The notes beneath the pieces are model-generated. The model was not told where the DNA came from. It ran no database searches and worked only from the letters and a program-made list of their open reading frames with translations. Positions 1 to 9,727 of a stretch of 64,000 nt of DNA are shown piece after piece. The translations under genes and the position numbers were made by a program. How positions within the stretch are numbered: the stretch's first letter is position 1; every line of letters begins with the position of its first letter. The stretch is taken from NCBI RefSeq assembly GCF_026262505.1, contig NC_067207.1, positions 5,588,252-5,652,251 on the forward strand, given 5' to 3'. The stretch comes from Trichomonas vaginalis G3. Its lineage: Eukaryota; Parabasalia; Trichomonadida; Trichomonadidae.

Positions 1-726
1 GTATAATGGGAGATCTGGGCCTTGTAGAGCAGAAAGAAGCTTCTTTGAGTCATTGTAGTTCATGTGTTTGATGGAGGATGCTGTTGGTGAGGCTCCAATT
101 GTTACAGGAAGTAATGTGTAATTACTTGTATTGTAGAATATGATTCTACGTGTTGATAATGCTACAGCCATGATCTGCGATTTCTTAAAAACCATGAATG
201 CACAGAAATTGGCTTGATTTTTAAGAAAATAATCTAATTCTAAAGGATCTGTTTTCCAAAACTTAATTGCATCATAGCTAAGTGTAATATATCTCTGTAT
301 CCATGGTATTGAATCGATTTGTGTGATCGTACCACGATGACATTCCTGTCTAACTGTAATTGGAACTTCAACTTTTTCAATAATCTTGTCGTTTGCGTTC
401 TTGATTTTCTCTGGAGGTGATGTCTCACAGATCATATACATGGCTAAATCGGGCCATTCGATGTAACCTTTGCAATTTGCGTCAACTTTATTAAAATATT
501 CGACAAATTCATTTGCAGTAAGTTTTCCATTGTGTAAAAAGGTTGAAAGTCCAGATTCTATCCATTTCTTTAACGTTAGTGTACGTTGTTCACCAGATGC
601 TTTATAAAACGCGCGCTTTAAATTTTTTAAGAACATCTCTGGATTCCTGTCAACTATGGGTTCTACACCACGTCGTAATTTCAAATTTGTAGGTGGGCGT
701 GAGAGGAATTTTGTTTCTTCCTCCAT
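1..726 (-). CDS. EF-hand plus WD-repeat protein, N-terminal part (runs off window)
   Basis: The frame is open from an ATG at 726 (minus strand) to base 1, giving 242 residues of a protein that continues beyond the window. The N-terminus starts MEEETKFLSRPP. Around residues 80-92 an EF-hand-like loop is visible (D-A-N-C-K-G-Y-I-E-W-P-D, with acidic residues at the first and last positions), preceded by helices. From about residue 120 the sequence (HRGTITQIDSIPW, then FKKSQIMAVALSTRRIIFYNT) has the spacing of WD40 beta-propeller blades. An EF-hand before WD repeats is the layout of the WDR49/WDR64-type family, often linked to cilia and flagella; that link is family knowledge and not visible here. 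Short ORFs in other frames in this stretch are shadows. Confidence 0.65.
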   Translation of the reverse strand, partial: MEEETKFLSRPPTNLKLRRGVEPIVDRNPEMFLKNLKRAFYKASGEQRTLTLKKWIESGLSTFLHNGKLTANEFVEYFNKVDANCKGYIEWPDLAMYMICETSPPEKIKNANDKIIEKVEVPITVRQECHRGTITQIDSIPWIQRYITLSYDAIKFWKTDPLELDYFLKNQANFCAFMVFKKSQIMAVALSTRRIIFYNTSNYTLLPVTIGASPTASSIKHMNYNDSKKLLSALQGPDLPLY

Positions 727-1650
727 TCGTCACTTTTGGTATACGTTATTTTTTTATTTGAAAAAAAAATCGCGATTTCGTAATACACCAAAAATTCAAT
801 GTAAAACATCTTAATAACGCTTATAGTATATTTTTATCTTTACAAATTGAAAAAAACTGAAGAATTGAAAGTTATTGAACTCAAAAAATAGTGCAACTAC
901 AATACAGTCTGTATATTCTTATAATATTCAATGGTTTGTATAGAAAAATATATGCGAAATATAAGATCTGAATAAAGTAAACAATAAAATCTTTCAAACT
1001 TATAATCAGAGGGATATGTATTAACCTATAGCATAACCATCTCTTCTATTCTCAGATCAATATACAAAAACTCGTTAATATTAAAGATTTAATCAACATC
1101 TCAAATTGATTATAGGTTTGAAGATTGTTTTGAGCAATTTCAATGAAACACTTTGATGTTTATCCTTATTATATTGTTGGTTATTTGAGTATTTGTGTAT
1201 CTGATCACACATTGTTAAATATAAATATCAAAATTAGAATAATGTCATATATTCTTATGTATAAAATCATTTATTTTAGTCAACATAATCATTTATGAGA
1301 TCATTACTCTTTAAAAAAGAAATAAAAATAAAGTAACGAAATCAAAACAATTTGTAATGGATCATTTAACCAAGAACGATTAAATCATATTTAAAATGTT
1401 TCCTATTTAGAATTCTTCTATCGAAGTTCTATTATTTGAACTTCAACTCGAACTTTTCGAACAAATTTGTTAATTTTAACCCTCATTTTGAGGAGATAAC
1501 TAATTTAATAAACAAAAATATTTCTCAAATCTTGTATAAATACTAGTCATATACGAAGCAATGTATAATAACTATATAAGTTATCAAAAAAAAATTATGT
1601 TATCCATTTTGAAGTGAATGAAAAGTGACGTTAAATCATATATATATTAA
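727..1650. other. Intergenic, AT-rich, divergent promoter region
   Basis: This stretch separates the minus-strand WD-repeat gene from the plus-strand exportin gene. It is very AT-rich with short A and T runs. Apart from the initiator near 1636 I see no RNA gene, repeat or coding frame. Confidence 0.6.
1636..1640 (+). promoter_or_regulatory. Initiator TCATA
   Basis: TCATA matches the trichomonad initiator consensus TCA(+1)Y(T/A). It places the presumed transcription start at 1638, 13 bases before the ATG at 1651, a normal 5' leader length for trichomonads. Transcription was not observed. Confidence 0.5.
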
Positions 1651-4600
1651 ATGGAAGCTTTGGGTGAAGAAGGAACTCCGATAGAAATCTCAAATTTCGA
1701 TGAATTAGCCGATATGTTTAGCAGCCAAGGCGACCAGGGTGATTTAGCTAGAAAGATCTTGTATGAAATTAGCCAAAGGTCGGACGCCTGGCTTTTAATG
1801 CATCCAATTATCTCAGAATCATCAAACGAGAACAGTAGAGCTCTAGCGTTAAATTTGTTTTCACAGGGAATTAAAAAATCATGGAATATTCTCTCAAATG
1901 AGCAAAAAGATTACTACCGAAAATACTATTACGATTTTGCCATCAGCTGTAGTGAGGCTGGTGTTAACCAATTTATTCAATCTAATGCAAATGCCGTCTT
2001 AATCGAAATAGTGAAAAATGAATGGCCTTTTAATTGGCCTAATTTTACGCATACAATCATTAACGATTCAAAAAGAGGAGAGGCCGTATGTATAAATAAT
2101 TTAAGAATCTTTGCGTCTCTTTCTGATGAAATTCACGCAGCAAGAGATGAAAAGTTAACATCCGATCGTTTAGCTGAACTGGATCAACAGCTCGAGAAAG
2201 ATTTCGGGCTTATTTTTCAGCATATAGAAAGCGTACTAGAAAGAGCAGATTCCGTTCCGTTGAGGGCGGAAGGATTAATGGCGTTATCTCACTATCTTGG
2301 ATGGATTGATCTTAGACTTATAATATCATCAAGACTGTGCTCACAGCTTGTCACAGAATTACTGCCAATAGAAGAATACCGAATTCATGTTATTAATTGT
2401 TTTACAGCCATTGCGAACCACCACGATGCAAAAGCTGATAACGCAATGACACAAATATTCGAAATGCTCATTGCTAACTTAAGCCTTTACCTACAAACCC
2501 CAGAAGATATCGAATATTTGGAAGCTCCACTCGGAACAGCAATTGTCGATGCGCTATCATCGTTTTTATTACTAGACTCTTGCGCTATACTACAGACTAA
2601 CCCTACGCAATACAATCAAAGCGCTTTGAATTGGATGGCAACATTCGTAGCTTTTACGGGAGAAGAAACATTCTCTACATGTATCGAGATGTGGTATGCA
2701 ATATCGATGCAAGCAGTAATAGATAAACACAAAATGTCGCAAGCAATTCCGCCGGAAATTATTATTCCTCTTAGAACTATCCTAGTTGGCAGAATGGCTC
2801 GCCCAACGAAATTTATTATCGCTATAAGTTCAGAAGGCGAATTATGCCTCGCAGATAATAGATCAGATACAGCCGATGCAGAATTTTACAATAAAATCTC
2901 CGGAACTCTATTCAACCTATGCAGAATATCAAACGGTGTCGAAGTACTAGACGATATACTCGAAAAAATAAGCGGAACCTTTACATTAGAAAATTTACCA
3001 GGATATTACTCAGCTGGAGCCATTGCCGGCGCTCTTCGTAAAGATATTGATACAAAGTTCGTTCACAGCGTACTCTCTGTCGTCAACGAAAGCCTTGACT
3101 TCTCATTTCCTACATTAGAATCCGTAATGGCCGCTGCCTGCTTCATGTACATTTCCTCAAGTTACGGCCACATTCTGAGGAACGACTGGTCATTACTTGG
3201 CGACATATTGACCCGTTTCATAGAAATAATTCAATATCCATGTCCACAATTACAGACATTTGCCATCAATTGTCTCGAAACGATCTCACTATCATGTTAC
3301 CAGCAAATCAACGCTACACATCCACCTGAAAAGCAGTCCCTTACCCAACAATGGCTATCAAATATAACTCATTTCATCCAGATCCTTCCTTTCGATGCCA
3401 TTCCCACTCTTTTCGGTATGTTCGCAAACTTAGTCAAGAGATATCCACAAGGTCCTGCCAAAACAGAACTAATTTCCTTGTTATTCGGACCTCCAATAGA
3501 TGCATTGAACTCTTCCATCGAACAACTCACTCACGGCATTGACGACAGCATCGAGTTCACCATGGGAATCATTGTTCCTCTCGACGCACTCGGGAAAGTT
3601 GTCAGTATTTCCGATGAAAACTTTTACGAGTTCACCTCACAAATCATTGGCCAATGTTGCAGTATCATGGAATTCTACACTATGAACATTGCAAAAACAG
3701 GTGAGAATTTCCAGTTGCAGCGTGTGAAGACATCATTGATGAAATTGTTTGAAACATTCTTCGAAGCATTTCCAACAACGGAGACAGCATTAGAACTTGT
3801 TGGTAAATTGCTTGAAGACTTCCAATCATTGGATACATCATTGAAATGCTATGGCACATTAGATGCTATTTCTAAACTTATAATCAAAACACCACCAGAA
3901 AATCAAGGTTTCCTTGGTGATGTCATTAATGTCCTTGTTTTCTCAATCAGTGAAGAATTGTTTGTTAACATGGTTGATTTTCCAGAACTTAGAAATTCAT
4001 TCTTCAATTTAGTGGCTACGATCATTACTAATTCTATTGATATCACAAACTGTGACAGAGATATTTTTGAAAGTCTTATGAAATTCATTTTATATGGTGT
4101 TGGTCATCCACAGCACCAGATTTGCGAGAAATGTTTGAACTGCATCTCATCAGTTGTTGCACGTGTTGACAATGTCGATAACATTGATTTCAAACATGAA
4201 TTCTACTCAGCATTCTTCTTGTCTATTGTTGGAACTATTCTTGAAGTATTGACTGATTTAAGTCACAAGTTCATTTTCCAACACATTGTTCAAGTTTTTT
4301 TCCACTTGATGCAAATTGTTTGGAAAGGATCTGTAATTATCGACAGCGAAATAGATCCACGTGTTTTTGTTTCCGATTGTATGTCACAGAAGTTAATGCA
4401 GCTGTTTCCAACTCTTGATCAAGACAGCACACTTAACTTGTCACAGAGTTTGGTGAATGAAGTCGAGAGTTTGGAGAAATTCAAGCAGTTGTTGGCTGAT
4501 TTCCTTATTAACTTGAGAAAGGCATCACCTAAGGAATTCATGATGTACAAACGAGTTGAACCACAAGAAAATGAACAAGACACAATCCTTGTTGATGAAA

Positions 4601-4659
4601 CAGGAGAACCACAGATGTTTATTGATGATGCAACACACACAGAAATTTCAGAGTTCTAA
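1651..4659 (+). CDS. CRM1/exportin-1-like karyopherin
   Basis: This 1002-residue all-helical protein has the N-terminal layout of exportin-1 (CRM1), the RanGTP-dependent receptor that carries leucine-rich NES cargo out of the nucleus. The clearest match is the CRIME region near residues 125-165: EWPFNWPNF, then a serine-lysine stretch, then CINNLRIFASLSDEI, which parallels EWPKHWPTF and the following NNMVILKLLSEEV of animal CRM1. The region SHYLGWIDLRLI near 212-225 parallels the LRFLNWIPLGYI segment. HEAT-like helices continue to the end and the C-terminus is acidic. The length is slightly below the usual 1050-1080. The central NES-groove residues are too divergent to check by eye, so another exportin-like karyopherin is possible. 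The base composition of the 5' and middle part is less AT-rich than the 3' third. Confidence 0.7.
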   Translation: MEALGEEGTPIEISNFDELADMFSSQGDQGDLARKILYEISQRSDAWLLMHPIISESSNENSRALALNLFSQGIKKSWNILSNEQKDYYRKYYYDFAISCSEAGVNQFIQSNANAVLIEIVKNEWPFNWPNFTHTIINDSKRGEAVCINNLRIFASLSDEIHAARDEKLTSDRLAELDQQLEKDFGLIFQHIESVLERADSVPLRAEGLMALSHYLGWIDLRLIISSRLCSQLVTELLPIEEYRIHVINCFTAIANHHDAKADNAMTQIFEMLIANLSLYLQTPEDIEYLEAPLGTAIVDALSSFLLLDSCAILQTNPTQYNQSALNWMATFVAFTGEETFSTCIEMWYAISMQAVIDKHKMSQAIPPEIIIPLRTILVGRMARPTKFIIAISSEGELCLADNRSDTADAEFYNKISGTLFNLCRISNGVEVLDDILEKISGTFTLENLPGYYSAGAIAGALRKDIDTKFVHSVLSVVNESLDFSFPTLESVMAAACFMYISSSYGHILRNDWSLLGDILTRFIEIIQYPCPQLQTFAINCLETISLSCYQQINATHPPEKQSLTQQWLSNITHFIQILPFDAIPTLFGMFANLVKRYPQGPAKTELISLLFGPPIDALNSSIEQLTHGIDDSIEFTMGIIVPLDALGKVVSISDENFYEFTSQIIGQCCSIMEFYTMNIAKTGENFQLQRVKTSLMKLFETFFEAFPTTETALELVGKLLEDFQSLDTSLKCYGTLDAISKLIIKTPPENQGFLGDVINVLVFSISEELFVNMVDFPELRNSFFNLVATIITNSIDITNCDRDIFESLMKFILYGVGHPQHQICEKCLNCISSVVARVDNVDNIDFKHEFYSAFFLSIVGTILEVLTDLSHKFIFQHIVQVFFHLMQIVWKGSVIIDSEIDPRVFVSDCMSQKLMQLFPTLDQDSTLNLSQSLVNEVESLEKFKQLLADFLINLRKASPKEFMMYKRVEPQENEQDTILVDETGEPQMFIDDATHTEISEF

Positions 4660-5245
4660 TTTTATTATTTTTTATTGTATTTTTTTATGTTTTTTTGTTT
4701 GTTTTATTTATTTTGTTGTTGTTATATATATATTTTTGTTTCGTAATTATTTGATAAAATATATTATTCTAAATTCTTTTCAAAAAAAAATCATAATTTT
4801 TAGGATTCATATTCAGAAGCACATTCAGCATTGTTTAATGAATTTCAACATCTTCATTAGCATATTAAGAAAAAAAATGTGTTCTATGCACAAGAAATTT
4901 TTGTTTGCTCAACAAAAATAGCACAGAATTCGATGTCATTCAGTTAATGGACTGAATCTTGTCCTTCCATTAACAACTAAGTTTTCGAAGTTTCAGTAAT
5001 AATTGTTTTCATTTAGTATCACATGACTGTACTCTGGTTAATATCAATTTATGAGATTTGAATGATCTTTAAAGATCATTGAATGAACTTAAAAGAAAAA
5101 TGAAAACCATAATACTACCAAAATATTATCTCAATATTTGGCAATCATTAATAAGTATGCAATATGAAATAAATTGTATGCCATTCGAATCAAATTGTAA
5201 AAAAGAAATTATGAATACTATTTATATTAAGACATTTATTAAATT
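4660..5245. other. Intergenic, no feature
   Basis: This is the space between the exportin stop and the exonuclease remnant. It has T-rich and A-rich runs just after the stop codon, and no convincing frame or repeat. The small open frame that overlaps the exportin 3' end in another phase is a shadow. Confidence 0.5.
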
Positions 5246-5725
5246 TTAATGTGTAATGAAATTATACAAATGAGAAACTGTATTTGCTGCATACATAACC
5301 ATTGCATTGGAATACATTGGTATGTTCCAATCCAAAAATAGACATTGATTTGATGTAATAAATTTTTGGATTTCTTGGTTGACTTCTCCATTTTTTCGGT
5401 GAACGAGTAAACAGCCGCGTGATGTACATATTTGAAAGAGATTCGCTCCAATCGTTTTTCTCATAGATGGATTCTATTCAAGATCTAATGAAATTGGCTT
5501 GCCATCTTTGTATTCATTAAGAATTGCTTTGAGATTTGGATCTGTAAAACTAACTAATTTAACTGGGGTAAAGATATCTTTGAAGAATTCAACCTCTTTT
5601 GTAACTCCATAATCCCAATTCCCTGAAATATGATCAAGAAATTCTGATAACAATGTTCTTTCGATGCGACTAGAATTTGTAATGTCTGTATTAACTTTTT
5701 TAGCTTCGCTCCTATCACAAGACAT
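5246..5725 (-). pseudogene. Remnant of a DEDD-type 3'-5' exonuclease
   Basis: One reading frame on the minus strand runs from an ATG at 5725 to 5246 with a single in-frame TAG at 5474-5476. Just before the stop the sequence reads KPISLDLE, then NPS after it. This matches motif I of RNase D/WRN-type exonucleases (D-x-E followed by W), so the TAG most likely replaced the usual TGG tryptophan. After it, IGANLFQICTSRGCLLVHR resembles the beta strand that follows motif I in that family. The remnant ends at about residue 160, before the other catalytic aspartates, so it is both interrupted and truncated. The family assignment rests on a short motif and is tentative. Confidence 0.45.
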
Positions 5726-6573
5726 ATGAAAAAATGAAATTATAAAAATTTTGACTGAATTTCATTTTATCCTAGTCAAAAAATTTGTCTATTCAAAAAA
5801 TATATTCAAATATGATTTTTGAACTATTCATTTGAAAACATATTTTAGAAGGTAATGAATATGGTTTTTGATTCCTTTTTACTGAAAATTTGATAAAAAT
5901 TGCCATTTGAAAAAATTTAAAAGAATTCCGAGCGTTAACTTATAACATGCAGTGCAATATATGAAGTTAATTATTTTGGAATATATTACGGTATTGTGAG
6001 TTAAATGAACTATATATTGTCTGATTTTGATCGAGATTTGGATGTTTAAGGGCATACTCAGAACAATTTGACTTTAATTCAAAATTCTGACAGCTGGAGT
6101 GATGCATCATTGAAAAATTAACCGTAAACAACATAATTGAAGGCCGTGTCGTTGACATAACGCAAATAAATTTATATAATTAGAATAAAAACCATTACAT
6201 CAAACAAAAAAATCATCTTCATCAAAATTATAGTGATGACCAGATTCATAACCTTATGTGCCATTTAGTCAATGGTTTTTTCTAATAACTTAATATGCGC
6301 ATGATAAGCAAATGTAAATACATCATTAATTACATCATACAAAACAAAAAAAAATCATCTTCATCAAAATTATGGTGATAAGCAAATGTAAATACATCAT
6401 TGATTACATCATACAAAACAAAAAAAATTGACAGTGTGTCCGAAAGTGGTTAGGGAACCATTAACTCAAATAGGTTTATGCTATTAGTATAAAAACGATT
6501 CATGTCCTTGATTATATCATACAAAACAAAAAATTTTATATATAAAATAACAAATTAAAAAAAGAAAAATATC
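5726..6573. other. Intergenic with short direct repeats
   Basis: This is AT-rich DNA between the exonuclease remnant and the 3' end of the coiled-coil gene. It holds the direct repeats listed at 6303-6430 and no credible gene. Confidence 0.5.
6185..6535. repeat. Dispersed direct repeats around a CATCATACAAAACAAAA core
   Basis: A unit of about 73 bp (ATAAGCAAATGTAAATACATC, then ATTACATCATACAAAACAAAA, then CATCTTCATCAAAATTAT) is present almost twice in tandem at about 6303-6430. Degenerate partial copies lie at about 6190-6235 and 6505-6535. It does not overlap a gene; it may be decayed minisatellite or 3' flank sequence. Confidence 0.6.
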
Positions 6574-8745
6574 TTAATAGAGTTCTTTTGTTGATTCATC
6601 TCTCAGTTTGCGGATACGGCTGAGTTTCTCTTGTGTCTGATCAAGAATTGTAGATCGTTTGATCTTCTTTGGAGATCTTCTAGATATAGGATCTCGTTTT
6701 CTTTCTTCAACCCATCGAAGTGCCATATCAATGTCGTATAGATCAGTTCGGATGTTTTCTGTTTCATTCCTCAAGATGTTGAAACATTCTTCAACTGAAT
6801 TTGAGTCTTCTTCTGATGGGCCATCTCGAATCTCAACTTTTATTGAATGGAGTTCTTCAAGAATCTGTTTACGTAATGAACCAGATTCGTCTGAAATGTT
6901 TGGAAGAACTGTTTCTGACCATTCTTTCTTTTGATTTTCCAAATTTTTGATTCCGCGTTCAACTGATTCTTTTTCTGATGTCAATGCACGGCTTTTTGTC
7001 TCTAACTCTGTCTGCTTCAAACTGAGTGTTCGTAATCGATGTTCAATGTTTCTTCTGATCGTCAAATCACTGTCTCTTCTTTGTGCTGAATATCTCCTTT
7101 CTTTTTCAAGTTCTTGCAGGACATTGTCACTTTGCGTCTTGAAAACTTGCTTCAGGGTATCTATATCATCTTGTAGTTGTCTTAATTCGGAGACATGACG
7201 TTCTCCTGTAAGTGAATTTCGTGCATCAATGTCTGCAAGTTCGCTACTGACTGGTTTAGTGTGTTCGTCAATGGAATTCGCAATTTGGCGTGAGATACTT
7301 TGCGAATTGATGTCTAATGGAGTAACGGGGACTTCAATTAAAGATGAAATATCTGTATTTAGTTGGTCTGTGAAATTATCGATGTCCGGAAGTGAAGGAT
7401 CAATGGACAAGGTTGATCTGCATAAGTTCTTGAAGTCATTGATGAAATAAAGCTTTAATGTGGAAATTGAACGGTCAAATGAAGCCCTGATGCCTGTTTC
7501 GATTGGAAACTGATCACGAATCATTCCTTGTTGCTGCGGAATGACCATTGGCTGCTGTTGTGGAATGTTTTGACTCATTGGAGGAGATTGGTATTGAATT
7601 TGAGGATTTGCTTGGAACTGTGGCTGTATATTAACGGGTTGTTGTTGAATAGTTGCTTGTGGTGGTTGGTATGTTGTTGATTGAGGAAGAGGTTGAGAGA
7701 TAAATTGATTTTGATTTTGTTGGGGAGATATCTTCACAGGAGCTGGTGTAACTTTCTCTTGTGGTGATGGATTTGCTGGTTTGTTGGGTGTGATCCTTGG
7801 AGGTGATGAGTTTTGTGGTGGATTTGAATCTAAACTTGAAACACGGCTCATTTTGCGTGGAGGAATCATAGCAATGTCCTTGTTTGAGTTCGTAGATGGT
7901 GCTATATCGGAATTCTGGAAGGAAACTTGATGTTTCATCTCATCTGATTCTGGTAAATCTTGTGCAAATGGCGAATCATCACCAAACGCATTCATATCAG
8001 CTATAATGTCGTTTTCTTGGGAGTTCCCTAATGGAGGAAACATATCGTTCTCTTCTGGAATTGCATCCATGCTTTGACTGAAATTTGTAGATTGGGAATT
8101 CTTAAGATTAAGTAATCCACCTGAAAGTAAACGCTTTGAGCCGCCTTGTGATTTAGTGTCTGCATTAATTGAATTTTTGGAAATATCACGAGGTAAAATA
8201 TCAAGATTTGATTTCGGTTGATTAAAGCCAACACTAACGCTTGTTTTCATAGTAGGTTTATCACGCGGTGTAGCACCAAAATTGTCTGTTTTCGAAAGTT
8301 TGCTTCCAAAATCGTTTCCGAGTAATGATCCTTGTCTTGGATCACCAAAGCCTGAATCTCCCATAGGTATAGCGTCAAATCCGTTTTTAAGTCCGAATGA
8401 TTGTTTTTTATTAGAAGAAGGTAAGTTTGGGTTAAGTCTGTTAAAGCCATTCTCTTGAGAATTGCCAAATATATCACCTAGACTTTCGTTAGAAAAGTTG
8501 TTTCTGTTGTTTTGATTTGGAAAATTATTTGGCAGTGGATCAAAGTCTTCCATTGGGAGTGCATCGAATCCAGTTCCATGGTTGAACTTTGGCTGGTTCA
8601 TTCCACGGCTATTAAATGAATTTTTGCCTTGAAAACGGTCGTTTCCAAATGCGTTATGTAGATTAAAATCATCGCCGCTCAAACCAGACGCATTATTCAT
8701 TCCATCATCGCCCATAAAATCATCAATGAGGGAATTCTGCGCCAT
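6574..8745 (-). CDS. Low-complexity plus coiled-coil protein, unknown function
   Basis: This is a 723-residue protein. The N-terminal half (about 1-410) is disordered and rich in N, D, G, P and Q. It contains a repeated short motif of the form D-A-[LI]-P-M/E (GFDALPMEDFD, GFDAIPMGDS, SMDAIPEEND), which looks like a linear binding motif, and a Q/P-rich stretch near 330-410. The C-terminal half (about 430-720) is helical with a long coiled coil from about 520 to 640 and a basic tail with RRSPKKIKRS. There is no signal peptide or membrane segment. The build suits a scaffold or basal-body/cytoskeletal protein, but I recognise no family. A TCATT initiator lies on the minus strand at 8766-8770, about 24 bases before the ATG. 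Confidence 0.75.
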   Translation of the reverse strand: MAQNSLIDDFMGDDGMNNASGLSGDDFNLHNAFGNDRFQGKNSFNSRGMNQPKFNHGTGFDALPMEDFDPLPNNFPNQNNRNNFSNESLGDIFGNSQENGFNRLNPNLPSSNKKQSFGLKNGFDAIPMGDSGFGDPRQGSLLGNDFGSKLSKTDNFGATPRDKPTMKTSVSVGFNQPKSNLDILPRDISKNSINADTKSQGGSKRLLSGGLLNLKNSQSTNFSQSMDAIPEENDMFPPLGNSQENDIIADMNAFGDDSPFAQDLPESDEMKHQVSFQNSDIAPSTNSNKDIAMIPPRKMSRVSSLDSNPPQNSSPPRITPNKPANPSPQEKVTPAPVKISPQQNQNQFISQPLPQSTTYQPPQATIQQQPVNIQPQFQANPQIQYQSPPMSQNIPQQQPMVIPQQQGMIRDQFPIETGIRASFDRSISTLKLYFINDFKNLCRSTLSIDPSLPDIDNFTDQLNTDISSLIEVPVTPLDINSQSISRQIANSIDEHTKPVSSELADIDARNSLTGERHVSELRQLQDDIDTLKQVFKTQSDNVLQELEKERRYSAQRRDSDLTIRRNIEHRLRTLSLKQTELETKSRALTSEKESVERGIKNLENQKKEWSETVLPNISDESGSLRKQILEELHSIKVEIRDGPSEEDSNSVEECFNILRNETENIRTDLYDIDMALRWVEERKRDPISRRSPKKIKRSTILDQTQEKLSRIRKLRDESTKELY

Positions 8746-9145
8746 TAAAACTCTAGTTTGTCGTGAATGATTCTAAATAAATTTTGAAGAAAAAAAAAAC
8801 AGTTTTTTTTTCCTCCCTTTCAAATTCCATTGCAAGATCTTTGGAGGAAAATATCTACAAACTGTTTAGATTAAAAATTGTTATGATTTGGATTGTTTAG
8901 ATTCAATATTAAATCAAAATTTCAATAACGCTCAAAAACATTAGTTTCCATTAATGGGTGCAATTGCTTTGGGATTTTCGATCAGTTCCTAATAGAAATT
9001 TGTTTGAAAAGTTAAACCTAAAATTATATAAAAAATTACAAGGTATTCAACAATTCTATAAAAGTTTACTTACGTAATAATGGGGCTTCATGTTAACAAA
9101 AATTCTATCAAATATTCGGTATCAAATTAATGGTTAAAAATCATC
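8746..9145. other. Intergenic, shared upstream/downstream space
   Basis: This stretch lies between the start of the coiled-coil gene and the stop of the peptidyl-tRNA hydrolase gene, both on the minus strand. It contains A and T runs and the TCATT initiator of the coiled-coil gene. No other feature is seen. Confidence 0.5.
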
Positions 9146-9721
9146 TTATTTTGTAACTTGTTGGAGTCCCTTTGTGAATTCTGCAACATTTGACTTATCA
9201 ATTGGACCTACAACGAGAATTGTATGTGATCCAGCTGCAATTTGTGTGCGGCCTGCGTCAACAATTGTTTCAAAGAGGTATCCAGCATCAAGGGCCTTCT
9301 GAGCGTACTGTTCCATCTGTTGTTGATCGTTTATATTGAAGAAGACCTTATCGAATTTGTTATCAAACCAATAGGCTGCAACTTTTGGATAAACTTTAGC
9401 TGTCTTCTTGAAAATACCGAGGGAAGCGTGACCGCATTGAGCAGAAATCTTTCCTTTTCTCATTTTCAGGCTCTTATTTATGAAGAAAATTGCGCAAGAA
9501 TTTTCTGGAACAACAGTTGTTGGATTGGGTGTAATGAAATCTTCATCATCTTCTTCATACAACTCTTCTTCCTCTTCTGCGTCGTCGTCTGCATATACAG
9601 GGTCATCAGCATATGCGGCCATTTCTTTCTTCTTGCGGTAATTTTCTACAATTTCTGTAAGGTAAACACCAAGTGCAATACCTGCTGTAGCAGAAAGTGC
9701 GCTTAAAGCAATAGATTTCAT
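9146..9721 (-). CDS. PTH2: Peptidyl-tRNA hydrolase 2 (Pth2), membrane-anchored form
   Basis: This 191-residue protein ends in a complete Pth2 domain (about 74-191). The enzyme cleaves peptidyl-tRNA released from stalled ribosomes and recycles the tRNA. Visible family signatures are LKMRKGKISAQCGHAS (the K-x-G-K-x-A-x-Q-C-x-H-A core with the catalytic histidine) and DAGRTQIAAGSHT near residues 155-170. Residues 3-21 form a hydrophobic anchor, followed by a basic NYRKKKE and then an acidic linker (EEEEELYEEDDED). That resembles human PTRH2, which has an N-terminal anchor on the mitochondrial surface. In a trichomonad the membrane could be the hydrogenosome or ER; this is inference. The ATG at 9721 nearly touches the start of the divergent neighbour gene. 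Confidence 0.9.
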   Translation of the reverse strand: MKSIALSALSATAGIALGVYLTEIVENYRKKKEMAAYADDPVYADDDAEEEEELYEEDDEDFITPNPTTVVPENSCAIFFINKSLKMRKGKISAQCGHASLGIFKKTAKVYPKVAAYWFDNKFDKVFFNINDQQQMEQYAQKALDAGYLFETIVDAGRTQIAAGSHTILVVGPIDKSNVAEFTKGLQQVTK

Positions 9722-9727
9722 TGAAAT
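9717..9727 (+). promoter_or_regulatory. Palindromic shared initiator of the divergent Pth2 / exostosin pair
   Basis: The sequence TTTCATTGAAA is a near palindrome (one odd central base). On the plus strand it contains TCATT, an initiator match, a few bases before the ATG at 9726. Read on the minus strand the same bases contain the Pth2 start codon. The two genes therefore have almost no private promoter and each must use sequence inside the other gene. Confidence 0.5.

Noticed and set aside
4556-4921. 121-codon plus-strand frame at the 3' end of the exportin gene
   Set aside because: It overlaps conserved exportin codons in another frame and then reads T-rich 3' flank.
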